From assembly GCA_946626345.1 (NCBI GenBank), contig CAMOUB010000002.1, forward strand, positions 1 to 45,109: 45,109 bases of DNA, given 5' to 3'. The notes below the pieces were generated by a model, which worked only from the letters and a program-made list of their open reading frames with translations, did no database searches and was not told the DNA's origin. The position numbers were made by a program, and so were the translations under genes. Position 1 is the stretch's first letter. Each line of letters starts with the position of its first letter. Of this stretch, positions 16,188-23,770 are shown in pieces. The DNA is from an uncultured Caryophanales bacterium (GTDB lineage: Bacteria; Bacillota_I; Bacilli_A; Acholeplasmatales; Anaeroplasmataceae).

Positions 16188-17069
16188 ATGCCAACAATAG
16201 AAAATGAATTATTAAAAGTAAGTGTAAATCTAAATGGAGGTTCTTTAACTTCTATTTATGATAAGGTAAATAATAATGAACTATTATACAAACCAACTGG
16301 AAAAAGCTGGAGTGGACAAGATGTTGTTATATTTCCTTTTGTCGCAAGATTAAAGGATTCTAAATATCTTTATAATAACCAAACATATTCAATGAAAAAT
16401 CATGGATTAATTAGATATAATGAATTAAAAGTGTTGGATCAAAAATCTACTTCCATAACATTAAGTTTTGACTACAATGAAGAAACACTTAAACAATATC
16501 CATATAAATTTCATTTTGAAATATTATATTCTCTAAATAATAATGAATTAAGTATTTCTTATAAAATTAAAAATGTAGATGATAAAACAATTTATTATGA
16601 ATTTGGAGGTCATCCTGCCTTAAAAGCATCTGGTTATGAATCAAATAATGAATTTATATATGAAAATACTAAATTAAGCTTTTCTAAAGATATTGAATCT
16701 AAAAGATATGTATTAGATGATAGTGGTTCTTATATAGTTAATGAAGAATTAGTAACATTAAAAAAAGATATTATATTAACTAAAGAATTTATTACAAAAG
16801 ATAAAACATTAATATATGATATAAATGGTATAAATAATGTTAAATTATTCACTAATGGTTATACATATTCCTTTGATATTAGTGAAGCTGAAATATTAGC
16901 ATTATGGACTATGCCAGGCTTTGGTGATTATATTTGCGTTGAACCTTGGTGGGGAATACCTGATTATATTAATCCTAACCCTGAATTAAAGGATAAGCCT
17001 TTAATGCATTCATTAAAATGTGGTGATGTAGAAACTAAAAAATACACTATAAAAATAGAAAAAAGCTAA
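16188..17069 (+). CDS. Aldose 1-epimerase-like protein (GalM/LacX type)
   Basis: 293 aa from the ATG at 16188. The ORF track uses a GTG inside the Shine-Dalgarno GAGGTG, so it is three codons too long. The beta-sandwich mutarotase fold is shown by an N-terminal LNGGSLTSIYDK, the catalytic-His motif NHGLIRYNE, FGGHPALKASG with the second His, and a C-terminal FGDYICVEPWWGIPDY carrying the conserved Glu. It would interconvert alpha and beta anomers of a hexose or hexose phosphate in the cytosol. A -10 TATAAT is at 16163-16168 with a poor -35. It stands alone and is not in the galactose operon at 27.8-34.3 kb, though it could serve it. Confidence 0.85.
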   Translation: MPTIENELLKVSVNLNGGSLTSIYDKVNNNELLYKPTGKSWSGQDVVIFPFVARLKDSKYLYNNQTYSMKNHGLIRYNELKVLDQKSTSITLSFDYNEETLKQYPYKFHFEILYSLNNNELSISYKIKNVDDKTIYYEFGGHPALKASGYESNNEFIYENTKLSFSKDIESKRYVLDDSGSYIVNEELVTLKKDIILTKEFITKDKTLIYDINGINNVKLFTNGYTYSFDISEAEILALWTMPGFGDYICVEPWWGIPDYINPNPELKDKPLMHSLKCGDVETKKYTIKIEKS

Positions 17070-17088
17070 GTCGGATTAGCTTTTTTTA
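17062..17088 (+). terminator. Terminator of the epimerase gene, containing its stop codon
   Basis: Stem AAAGCTAA/TTAGCTTT with loop GTCGGA, followed by TTTT; the TAA is part of the stem. Confidence 0.85.
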
Positions 17089-17099
17089 TTTATCTTTAA

Positions 17100-17406
17100 T
17101 TATTCTCTTATACCTTTCATTTCTTTTTTTCTTTGATACATTGCTTGATCTGCTCTATTGAATACAGCTTCAATATCATCACCCTCTTCATAGAATGATG
17201 CACCTACTGCGGCTGATACCTTTTCCCATGGTTCAAGCTTATCATCATTTGTCATTTTATCAAATATGTTATTAATCTTTTCATATAATGAATTAAAACG
17301 ATAATAATCATATCTTCTTAATATAACAGCAAATTCATCTCCACCGATACGATAAACGTAAGAATGCTTAAATACATCACAAACAATTTTAGCAAGCTTT
17401 TTAATT
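17100..17406 (-). pseudogene. Truncated GGDEF (diguanylate cyclase) gene, C-terminal half
   Basis: On the minus strand an open frame without a start reads KKLAKIVCDVFKH, then YRIGGDEFAVILRRYD, later EKVSAAVGASFYEEGDD and FNRADQAMYQRKKEMKG before a TAA at 17100. These are the active-site GGDEF loop and the C-terminal helices of a c-di-GMP synthase. The N-terminal half of the domain and any sensor are gone. The break coincides with the direct repeat at 17407-17470, so arrival of the neighbouring cassette probably destroyed the gene. It is absent from the ORF track because it has no start. Confidence 0.85.
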
Positions 17407-17470
17407 ATAATATAATTTTATCATAGTTTTATAAAGAAAAAATGTAGGAATTAAATCCTACATATTTTTT
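17407..17470. repeat. About 64-bp direct repeat, copy A (downstream of the TIR-NACHT gene)
   Basis: It differs from 20701-20765 by one substitution and one A-run length difference. It contains the terminator hairpin ATGTAGGA/TCCTACAT (17442-17449 with 17456-17463) of the TIR-NACHT gene, with a T-run on the minus strand, plus an AT-rich tail next to the GGDEF break. Confidence 0.85.
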
Positions 17471-20400
17471 TATCTATTCATATATTTTAATATGAATTCA
17501 TAGAAGAATAATAATTTTTTATTTAGTACTTCATATAATCCATTGTATGCTTCAGTACTTATTCCATCTTCTTTTAACATTTCCTTTAATGATTCATCAA
17601 ATGTTTCATATGATGGATTCTTTTCATCCATTTTATTTTTTAAATAATGCATTTCAAAATCCAATTTACATATTAAATCAACGCTTACTATTGGCCATAT
17701 TTTTTCATTTTTTGACAAGAATGAATCGATAATTTCAGTTAATATTTCTTTATCATTAAACTCAATATATTTTACCTTTATTTTAGTTAAGCATTGTTTA
17801 TAAATCATATCGTAGATATAACAAGCTGCAAAATAAGATCTATATATTTCATGTGATATAGAATTACCTGTAATAATCTTTCTTGCCTTTAAGTGATTAT
17901 ATAATTTTTTAGCATATTCATTTAATTCTATATCACTAAAAGAAGAATTCTTTTTATCTAATGACTCCATTTCTTCATCGCTTAAATTAAGAACTACATC
18001 ACTTGGTTTTTTAATATACTCCTTAAATAGTTTTTCGACATCTGGTGTATTTATATCACATAAATCATATGCTAATTTAGTTAATATTTGTCTTGCTGAT
18101 AAATGAATTGTATCGAAAATATCATTTCCTATAGTTCTTTCATTTTCTAATGCTGTAATCAATAATTCTTCTGACTTATCAATGATTTCATATTTTTGTG
18201 TATATAACTTATTTGTTACAAAATAAATATAAATTAAATTTGATATTAATAATGGATTTTTCTTTATATCATCAGATAATATTTCTAAAGTTTGCATAAA
18301 TGCTTCTTTAGAAACTTTATTATTAAATGATATAGTATGCTTATTATCATCCAACTCTTTATCTTTTGATTTTTGTCTTTCTAGTATATTATCAAATAAT
18401 TTAGATATGTCTTCATCATCCATATTTCTAATCTTTAAATTTAAAGAATCAATATTATTATCAGCTATTAATTTTGAGTCAGATAAATTTCTAGATGAGA
18501 ATATTAAATGAATATTGTCTTTTCTATTATTCTTATAGAAATCAATTGCCATATTAACAATTGATTTTGTTTTATCTAATGCTTCATCTAATGCATCAAT
18601 AATAATATAAAAATCTAGTTTATCACTGATTAAAATATTAGATAAATCTTCTCTTATATGATAATATTTTTCTTCTTTAAAACTTATTTTTCTAATAATA
18701 TCTAATAAGTTATTAGTTTTATCTATTTTAGTTTTAATTTCAGAACATGGTAAATAGAAAAATAATTTATTGTTATTTAAATTAATTCTAATTAAATTTT
18801 TTAGATATAAAGACTTACCTGTACCACCAGCTCCATAAATTAATATTGGATTGTTTTTATAATTTAATATATCATTTACATTATATTTTTTATCAACGCC
18901 TACTAAATCTCTATTAATATATCCATTTTCAAATGTTAATGATGTGACAATTGTTTCATCCTTTTGCTTATTCATAACATCACTTAATGTTACCGGAAAT
19001 ACATCATATGATTTTTTTTGAATATTTCTATATTCTCTAAATAATTCTTCTTTTACTACAGTTTTAGTGAATTTTAAAATACCTGCTTCATTATTTTCAT
19101 CATAATTAAAATCAACAGTAAGTGGAATTAATTTAGTAAATGAATTATCTTGCTTATTTAATTCATTAATTACATCTTTCACATCATGATTATCATCTTT
19201 TAATACATATATTTTTATATTCTTATCTGTTATATTTTTTTCTTTTAATGTGTTAAAAATCATTTCAATTTCTTTTGGAATAAAATTACTACTATATGCA
19301 TCATATGATAATAAGATTATATATCCCTTAGCTCTTCTTATACCCTCTTTTACTGCTTCAGTTAGTTCTCCTCTAGCACTAGTATCACTTTCCCATACTT
19401 GATATTTATTGTTTTCTAAAAATAATTTTAATTTATTCTTTTCTTTAGAATTATTATGATTCCAACTAATAAATATATCTATATTTTCAGGAATATTAAG
19501 CTGATCTACATTTTGTTTGTTAATTAAATCTTCAATTTCCTTGATTAAATCATCACATTGAGTATATCCGTTATCATATGCTTTTTTTAACCATTTTAAT
19601 GCAGTATTATAATCTTCTTCTACACCTTCACCGCTATAATAACAATATCCAAGGTTATATTGTGATTCAGCATCGCCTTGTTCGGCTGCTAATTTATACC
19701 ACTTAAATGCCTCTTCTTTATTTTCCTTGACCCCTTCACCATTATCATAACAAATACCCAAATTAAACTGGGCTTTAATATGGCCTTGTTCGGCTGATTT
19801 CTTAAACCATTTAAAGGCTTCTCCAGAGTTTTGTTCCACACCATCACCTTTTAAATAACAAAGGGCCAAATTAAATTGAGCTTTAATATGACCTTGTTCG
19901 GCCGCCAATTTATACCATTTGTAGGCTTCTTTGTTATTTTCTGCTGTGCCTTCACCATTAGCATAATATATACCTAAATTAAACTGGGCTTTAGCATAGC
20001 CTTGTTCGGCTGCTAATCTACACCATTTAAAGGCTTCTCCAGAGTTTTGTTCCACACCATCACCTTTAGAATAACAAAGGGATAAATTAAATTGAGCTTT
20101 ATCAATCCCTTGCTCGGCTGATTTTCTATACCACTTAAATGATTCTTCTTTATTCTTTTCTATTTTCTCTCCAAAACCATAAAAAGTGCCTAAACTAAAT
20201 TGTGCTTCTGCATGACCTTGTTCGGCTGCTAATTTACACCATTTAAATGCTTCTTCTTTATTCTTTTCAACTCCCACACCAAAAAAATAGAGGTTTGCCA
20301 AATTAAACTGAGCACTTGTATGGCCTTGACTTGCCGCCAATTCATACCACTTAATTGCTTCTTTTGTGTCTTTTTCTATTCCATTTCCACTATAATAACA

Positions 20401-20667
20401 ATAACCAACATTATACTGTGCTCTTGCATAGCCTTGTTCTGCAAATGATTTAAACAATTTAAATGATTCTTCTTTATTCTCTTCTATTCCAATTCCATAA
20501 AAATAACAATATGCTAAATAAAGACCATATGTATAGTCATCTTTATGTTTTGATAAATAATCAATCATTTCTTTATAATTGAAATCATTAGAAAATTTAA
20601 TTTCACTATATGGATTATTATCGTCACTTATATATTTAATTAATTCATCTAAGGTATTTATTAGCAT
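17470..20667 (-). CDS. Sel1-repeat/TIR/NACHT protein, NLR-like STAND ATPase, candidate anti-phage defence
   Basis: 1,065 aa in three parts. Residues about 47-371 hold nine 36-residue Sel1 repeats (for example QFNLGICYDNGEGVKENKEE), a helical solenoid for binding. Residues about 395-530 are a TIR domain (IDIFISWNHN; GYIILLSYDAYSSNFIPKEI, whose Glu sits where TIR NADases have their catalytic Glu). From about 585 there is a NACHT-type NTPase: Walker A GAGGTGKS near 611, Walker B FYIIIDALDEALD near 687, LIFSSRN sensor 1, and ISHEIYRSYFAACYIYD near the end. The order is unusual: bacterial NLRs usually put the effector first and the sensor last, whereas here the solenoid is N-terminal. Inference: phage sensing by Sel1, oligomerisation by NACHT, NAD+ cleavage by TIR. 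RBS AAAAGGGAG. Single gene, flanked by direct repeats. Confidence 0.85.
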   Translation of the reverse strand: MLINTLDELIKYISDDNNPYSEIKFSNDFNYKEMIDYLSKHKDDYTYGLYLAYCYFYGIGIEENKEESFKLFKSFAEQGYARAQYNVGYCYYSGNGIEKDTKEAIKWYELAASQGHTSAQFNLANLYFFGVGVEKNKEEAFKWCKLAAEQGHAEAQFSLGTFYGFGEKIEKNKEESFKWYRKSAEQGIDKAQFNLSLCYSKGDGVEQNSGEAFKWCRLAAEQGYAKAQFNLGIYYANGEGTAENNKEAYKWYKLAAEQGHIKAQFNLALCYLKGDGVEQNSGEAFKWFKKSAEQGHIKAQFNLGICYDNGEGVKENKEEAFKWYKLAAEQGDAESQYNLGYCYYSGEGVEEDYNTALKWLKKAYDNGYTQCDDLIKEIEDLINKQNVDQLNIPENIDIFISWNHNNSKEKNKLKLFLENNKYQVWESDTSARGELTEAVKEGIRRAKGYIILLSYDAYSSNFIPKEIEMIFNTLKEKNITDKNIKIYVLKDDNHDVKDVINELNKQDNSFTKLIPLTVDFNYDENNEAGILKFTKTVVKEELFREYRNIQKKSYDVFPVTLSDVMNKQKDETIVTSLTFENGYINRDLVGVDKKYNVNDILNYKNNPILIYGAGGTGKSLYLKNLIRINLNNNKLFFYLPCSEIKTKIDKTNNLLDIIRKISFKEEKYYHIREDLSNILISDKLDFYIIIDALDEALDKTKSIVNMAIDFYKNNRKDNIHLIFSSRNLSDSKLIADNNIDSLNLKIRNMDDEDISKLFDNILERQKSKDKELDDNKHTISFNNKVSKEAFMQTLEILSDDIKKNPLLISNLIYIYFVTNKLYTQKYEIIDKSEELLITALENERTIGNDIFDTIHLSARQILTKLAYDLCDINTPDVEKLFKEYIKKPSDVVLNLSDEEMESLDKKNSSFSDIELNEYAKKLYNHLKARKIITGNSISHEIYRSYFAACYIYDMIYKQCLTKIKVKYIEFNDKEILTEIIDSFLSKNEKIWPIVSVDLICKLDFEMHYLKNKMDEKNPSYETFDESLKEMLKEDGISTEAYNGLYEVLNKKLLFFYEFILKYMNR
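19555..20526 (-). repeat. Nine tandem 108-bp Sel1-repeat units with a recent two-unit duplication
   Basis: Units 4 and 6 are nearly identical over tens of bases (around 19815-19900 and 20032-20115, two units = 216 bp apart), and units 5 and 7 are also alike. This shows recent copy-number change within the putative sensor. Confidence 0.85.
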
Positions 20668-20700
20668 AATATAATCTCCCTTTTAAATAGAATTTAAATC

Positions 20701-20765
20701 ATAATATAATTTTATCATAGTTTTATAAATAAAAAAATGTAGGAATTAAATCCTACATATTTTTT
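20701..20765. repeat. About 64-bp direct repeat, copy B (upstream of the TIR-NACHT gene)
   Basis: Partner of 17407-17470. The hairpin ATGTAGGA/TCCTACAT (20737-20744 with 20751-20758) followed by TTTTTTTATTT on the minus strand ends the BspA-like gene. The AT-rich tail (TATGATAAAATTATATTAT) may carry the TIR-NACHT promoter. Confidence 0.85.
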
Positions 20766-20778
20766 GTGTTTATAATTC

Positions 20779-23184
20779 TTATGGTTCGGTCGGATATTCC
20801 ATATCTAGATTGCTATCAAGAGCTGCAAAGAATAATCTAATAGATGTATCACTTGAACATAAGCTATATTCACCTGGCTCTAATACTGTTTTAAAAGCTC
20901 TTAAAACTAATTCTTCTTCTAGTGGTATTTCTTCTATTTTATTTAAATTATTATCATATAATGCTAGATGTCTTAAATCAATTCTACTTGAGTCATTAGA
21001 AGCAATTACAACAAGCTGTGATTTTTTAGTTACTTTAATTCTTAATGAACCATAGTCATAATGATTTCCGTTCTCACCTACAATTAAACAAGAATAATAA
21101 TATGTATTGCAACAACGAGTAACAAATGATTTAAACTTAGTTTTTGGAGATATTATGAAATTATCATCATAAACATAGTCATTAGTAGAATAACCAGCCT
21201 TAACAATATCTGGATCATTAGATGTTACAACTTCTGGATAAAATTTTGCATCAAAATTATAGGTATTAAAATCGTATTGATCATAATAATTCTCTTTAGC
21301 TGCATTTGGTGTAAATGTAACATTATAATATGGATTTTGATTTTGTAAAACTTCACCATTACTTGTTATTACTGTACCTGCATATAATGCTACCTTACCA
21401 TTTGTAAATTCACCAGGCACTATATTTAATTTACTTAAATTAGTTACAGTTTGAATCTTAGGACAGTTATTGAATGCATTATAAGCTATTTCTTCTACAC
21501 TACTTGGTATTGTTATATTTGTAATACTAGAACCAGAAAATGCGTATGAATCAATAAATATTAAACTTTCTGGTAATTCTACATTTATTATAGTTTTATT
21601 TCCATTAAATGCTTTAGTATTTAATTTAATTACACTATCAGGTAATATAACTTCAGTTAATGAATTAGATGCAAACGCAGATTTACCAATTGATGTTACA
21701 CAATCTGGGAATATAACAGATTCTCTTGTCTCCGTATAAAATGCTCTTCTAGCAATTGAATATGTATAACGCGTAGGACCATTTGATGGTAATACCAAAT
21801 TAGGATCATCATCAAGTTTTCCAAGTAAATAATCTTTATTATTATATGTATAGAATTGATATCCGTCATCAAAAATTGAAATATCTGATTCTTCAGTTGT
21901 TTTAATATTAATAAAATCAGATTCTCCATCTAAAACTCTATTTCCGTCAGCATCAAAAAAATCTTTTGTAACATTTACATTACTTAAATTAATAAATTCA
22001 ACCATTTCTAAGCACATCATAAATGAATCATTTTCAATAGATTTTACACTAGATGGAATAGTTATACTCTTAACACATGAACATGCATAAAATGCTTTAC
22101 TGCCTATTTTAGTAATAGTATCTGGTAAATAAACATATTCTAAAGAATTTTTCAAATATGTCTCAAATGCCCCATCTCCAATTTCAGTTACAGGCTTACC
22201 ATTATACGTAGATGGAATTATTACCTCTTTTGGCAAATCAACATTTGCACCATCTGTATAATAAGATTTTTCTTCAAATCCATCACAAATATAACTATCA
22301 GTATCAGCATTATAAATAAATACTAAACCAGTGGTTGCTTCTTCTGTAACATCAGCAACCTTTTTCCATTTTGCAGTTAATTTAATACTCTTATTAATAA
22401 TATCGTTGAAATCCCATTTTTTATTTTTGTTATACCAACCTAAAAATTCATAACCAGCTCTTGTATTAATCTTAGGTTCTTTTGCTTTCTGATTTTTTTC
22501 TATTATTTGTCTAGATACATATAATTTATCTACTCCTGTATCAAATGATACAGTAACATATTTATTATTAACTATAATTGGTATACCTGTATCATAACCA
22601 TTTATAACCCAAGTATAATTGGTTGAAATAGTAATAGTTAAGTTAGTATCATTGATATCAAATACATATGTCTTATTATCATAAAATTTAATTTTAAAAT
22701 TCTTATGATTTAATCTTTCAATTGATTCAATTTCATTAAATGTATATTCTGATTTAGAATTTGGAATCAATAAATCATATGTTGATTCGTCAGAGAAAAT
22801 AAAACTATATACATTGTCATCATTATCATTAAATGTTTTTCTTAATTTAACAATATTAGCATCATCTTCTGTATTATTTCTAATGTTATCAACAAAATCA
22901 TCGAAATTAGCTGACTTATTAGATATCATTTTATTATTTCTAGATTCTACACTTTCTTTTGGCATATTTGATAATAAATATAGGCCAAACATCTTGGCTT
23001 CATCTAAATTCTTGACATTATCAGATTCATCCAATACAGTAAATGTTTTTGATTCAAAATCAATATCACCATTAGGCTTTATTATATCATTAGTTGTATC
23101 TATTGAATCATTACTTGCTTTATTACAACTAACAAGCACAAAAAATGATAAAAATATGACAAAAAGCATAAATCTTTTTTTCAT
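20779..23184 (-). CDS. BspA-like leucine-rich-repeat lipoprotein with an InlB-type B repeat
   Basis: 801 aa. The signal peptide ends in lipobox VLVSC (Cys about 20). Residues about 205-270 form a Listeria-Bacteroides (InlB B/Flg_new) repeat: VTVSFDTGVDKLYV, then AGYEFLGWYNKNKKWDFND and LTAKWKK. Residues about 320-600 hold LRR_5/BspA-type repeats (LPDTITKIGSKAFYACSCVK, SITIPSSVKSIENDSFMMC, FPDCVTSIGKSAFASNS, ITIPSSVEEIAYNAFNNCP). The last 200 residues are a beta-rich domain of unknown type. Surface-anchored, probably for adhesion to host or bacterial surfaces. Strong own promoter (23260-23232); terminated in direct repeat B. Confidence 0.85.
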   Translation of the reverse strand: MKKRFMLFVIFLSFFVLVSCNKASNDSIDTTNDIIKPNGDIDFESKTFTVLDESDNVKNLDEAKMFGLYLLSNMPKESVESRNNKMISNKSANFDDFVDNIRNNTEDDANIVKLRKTFNDNDDNVYSFIFSDESTYDLLIPNSKSEYTFNEIESIERLNHKNFKIKFYDNKTYVFDINDTNLTITISTNYTWVINGYDTGIPIIVNNKYVTVSFDTGVDKLYVSRQIIEKNQKAKEPKINTRAGYEFLGWYNKNKKWDFNDIINKSIKLTAKWKKVADVTEEATTGLVFIYNADTDSYICDGFEEKSYYTDGANVDLPKEVIIPSTYNGKPVTEIGDGAFETYLKNSLEYVYLPDTITKIGSKAFYACSCVKSITIPSSVKSIENDSFMMCLEMVEFINLSNVNVTKDFFDADGNRVLDGESDFINIKTTEESDISIFDDGYQFYTYNNKDYLLGKLDDDPNLVLPSNGPTRYTYSIARRAFYTETRESVIFPDCVTSIGKSAFASNSLTEVILPDSVIKLNTKAFNGNKTIINVELPESLIFIDSYAFSGSSITNITIPSSVEEIAYNAFNNCPKIQTVTNLSKLNIVPGEFTNGKVALYAGTVITSNGEVLQNQNPYYNVTFTPNAAKENYYDQYDFNTYNFDAKFYPEVVTSNDPDIVKAGYSTNDYVYDDNFIISPKTKFKSFVTRCCNTYYYSCLIVGENGNHYDYGSLRIKVTKKSQLVVIASNDSSRIDLRHLALYDNNLNKIEEIPLEEELVLRAFKTVLEPGEYSLCSSDTSIRLFFAALDSNLDMEYPTEP

Positions 23185-23231
23185 AAAATCACGTCCTTTT
23201 TATTAATTTTAAAATCGTTATTTACATAATC

Positions 23232-23260
23232 ATTATAGTAAAGTATAAACAATTTGTCAA
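23232..23260 (-). promoter_or_regulatory. Promoter of the BspA-like gene
   Basis: TTGACA, 17 nt, TATAAT on the minus strand, about 45 bp before the start codon. Confidence 0.8.
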
Positions 23261-23269
23261 ATTAGAGGA

Positions 23270-23305
23270 CTATAAAGAAAAAAATGTAGGAATTAAAACC
23301 TACAT
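23270..23305 (-). terminator. Terminator related to the two TIR-NACHT flanking repeats
   Basis: Stem ATGTAGG/CCTACAT (23284-23290 with 23299-23305), followed on the minus strand by TTTTTTTCTTTATA. The sequence is a shorter, diverged third copy of the repeat family at 17407 and 20701. Confidence 0.75.
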
Positions 23306-23314
23306 CTTTTTTTC

Positions 23315-23528
23315 TTACCATTCAACTATATTATTGTTTTCATCATAATGCCAATAGTAATTAGTTGTATCTTCAGGTTCTTCTTCTGAATAATAATATA
23401 CTCTAGCATCTTTAACTGCAGTTGCTGAATAGCCTTGAATTTTAACATCAGCATATTCTTCTTTTGTACCACAATAATAAATTGTTTGAATTTCACAACT
23501 TTCAAATCCATATGGTAATACTGTTTTT
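23315..23528 (-). pseudogene. C-terminal tail fragment of a BspA-like surface protein
   Basis: A frame without a start reads SIKTVLPYGFESCEIQTIYY, then CGTKEEYADVKIQ, later VYYYSEEEPEDTTNYYWHYD and ends NNIVEW-stop. This is the characteristic end of LRR_5/BspA proteins (IYY-x-GT, VYYYSE-x-EP, YWHYD). No LRR units remain upstream; the frame joins the response-regulator stub at about 23530. The ORF track shows only another frame (23326-23511). Confidence 0.75.
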
Positions 23529-23531
23529 ATA

Positions 23532-23630
23532 CTAGGCTAATACTACATTATATCCATATTTAGAAACAGTTTCAGATATAATAAAGCTTAAATCCTTATC
23601 ATCATCAATAAGCAATACCTTATAATCCAT
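23532..23630 (-). pseudogene. Response-regulator receiver stub (first 32 codons)
   Basis: From an ATG with RBS GGGGGG and a promoter (23698-23669) the frame reads MDYKVLLIDDDKDLSFII and ends YNVVLA-stop. IDDD is the acidic pocket of a CheY-like receiver domain; the phospho-Asp, the rest of the receiver and the output domain are missing. It stops at the junction with the BspA tail fragment. Probably the remains of a two-component regulator after a deletion. Confidence 0.75.
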
Positions 23631-23668
23631 AATATCCCCCCAAATTAAAATACGAAACATTCTATTGT

Positions 23669-23698
23669 ATTATATAATAATAAAATATTTAACTTCAA
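23669..23698 (-). promoter_or_regulatory. Promoter of the response-regulator stub
   Basis: TTGAAG, 18 nt, TATAAT on the minus strand. Confidence 0.55.
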
Positions 23699-23704
23699 GT
23701 TTTA

Positions 23705-23765
23705 AGGAATGAAAAAGTGGCTATGAAAACCTAACTTTTAAAAAGTAGGGATTCACAGCCACTTT
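23705..23765 (-). terminator. Terminator of the four-module lipoprotein gene
   Basis: A long interrupted stem, with AAAGTGGCT/AGCCACTTT at its base (23714-23722 with 23757-23765), is followed by TTTTCATTCC on the minus strand. Confidence 0.7.
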
Positions 23766-23770
23766 ATATT

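Noticed and set aside
19555-20526. CRISPR array or intergenic tandem repeats
   Set aside because: The 108-bp periodicity is coding Sel1 repeats in frame.
22814-23206. 130-aa plus ORF opposite the BspA-like gene
   Set aside because: Antisense to the signal peptide and N-terminus of an evident lipoprotein; no RBS.
23326-23511. 61-aa minus ORF in the ORF track
   Set aside because: Wrong frame: the correct frame of the same DNA gives the BspA tail fragment.
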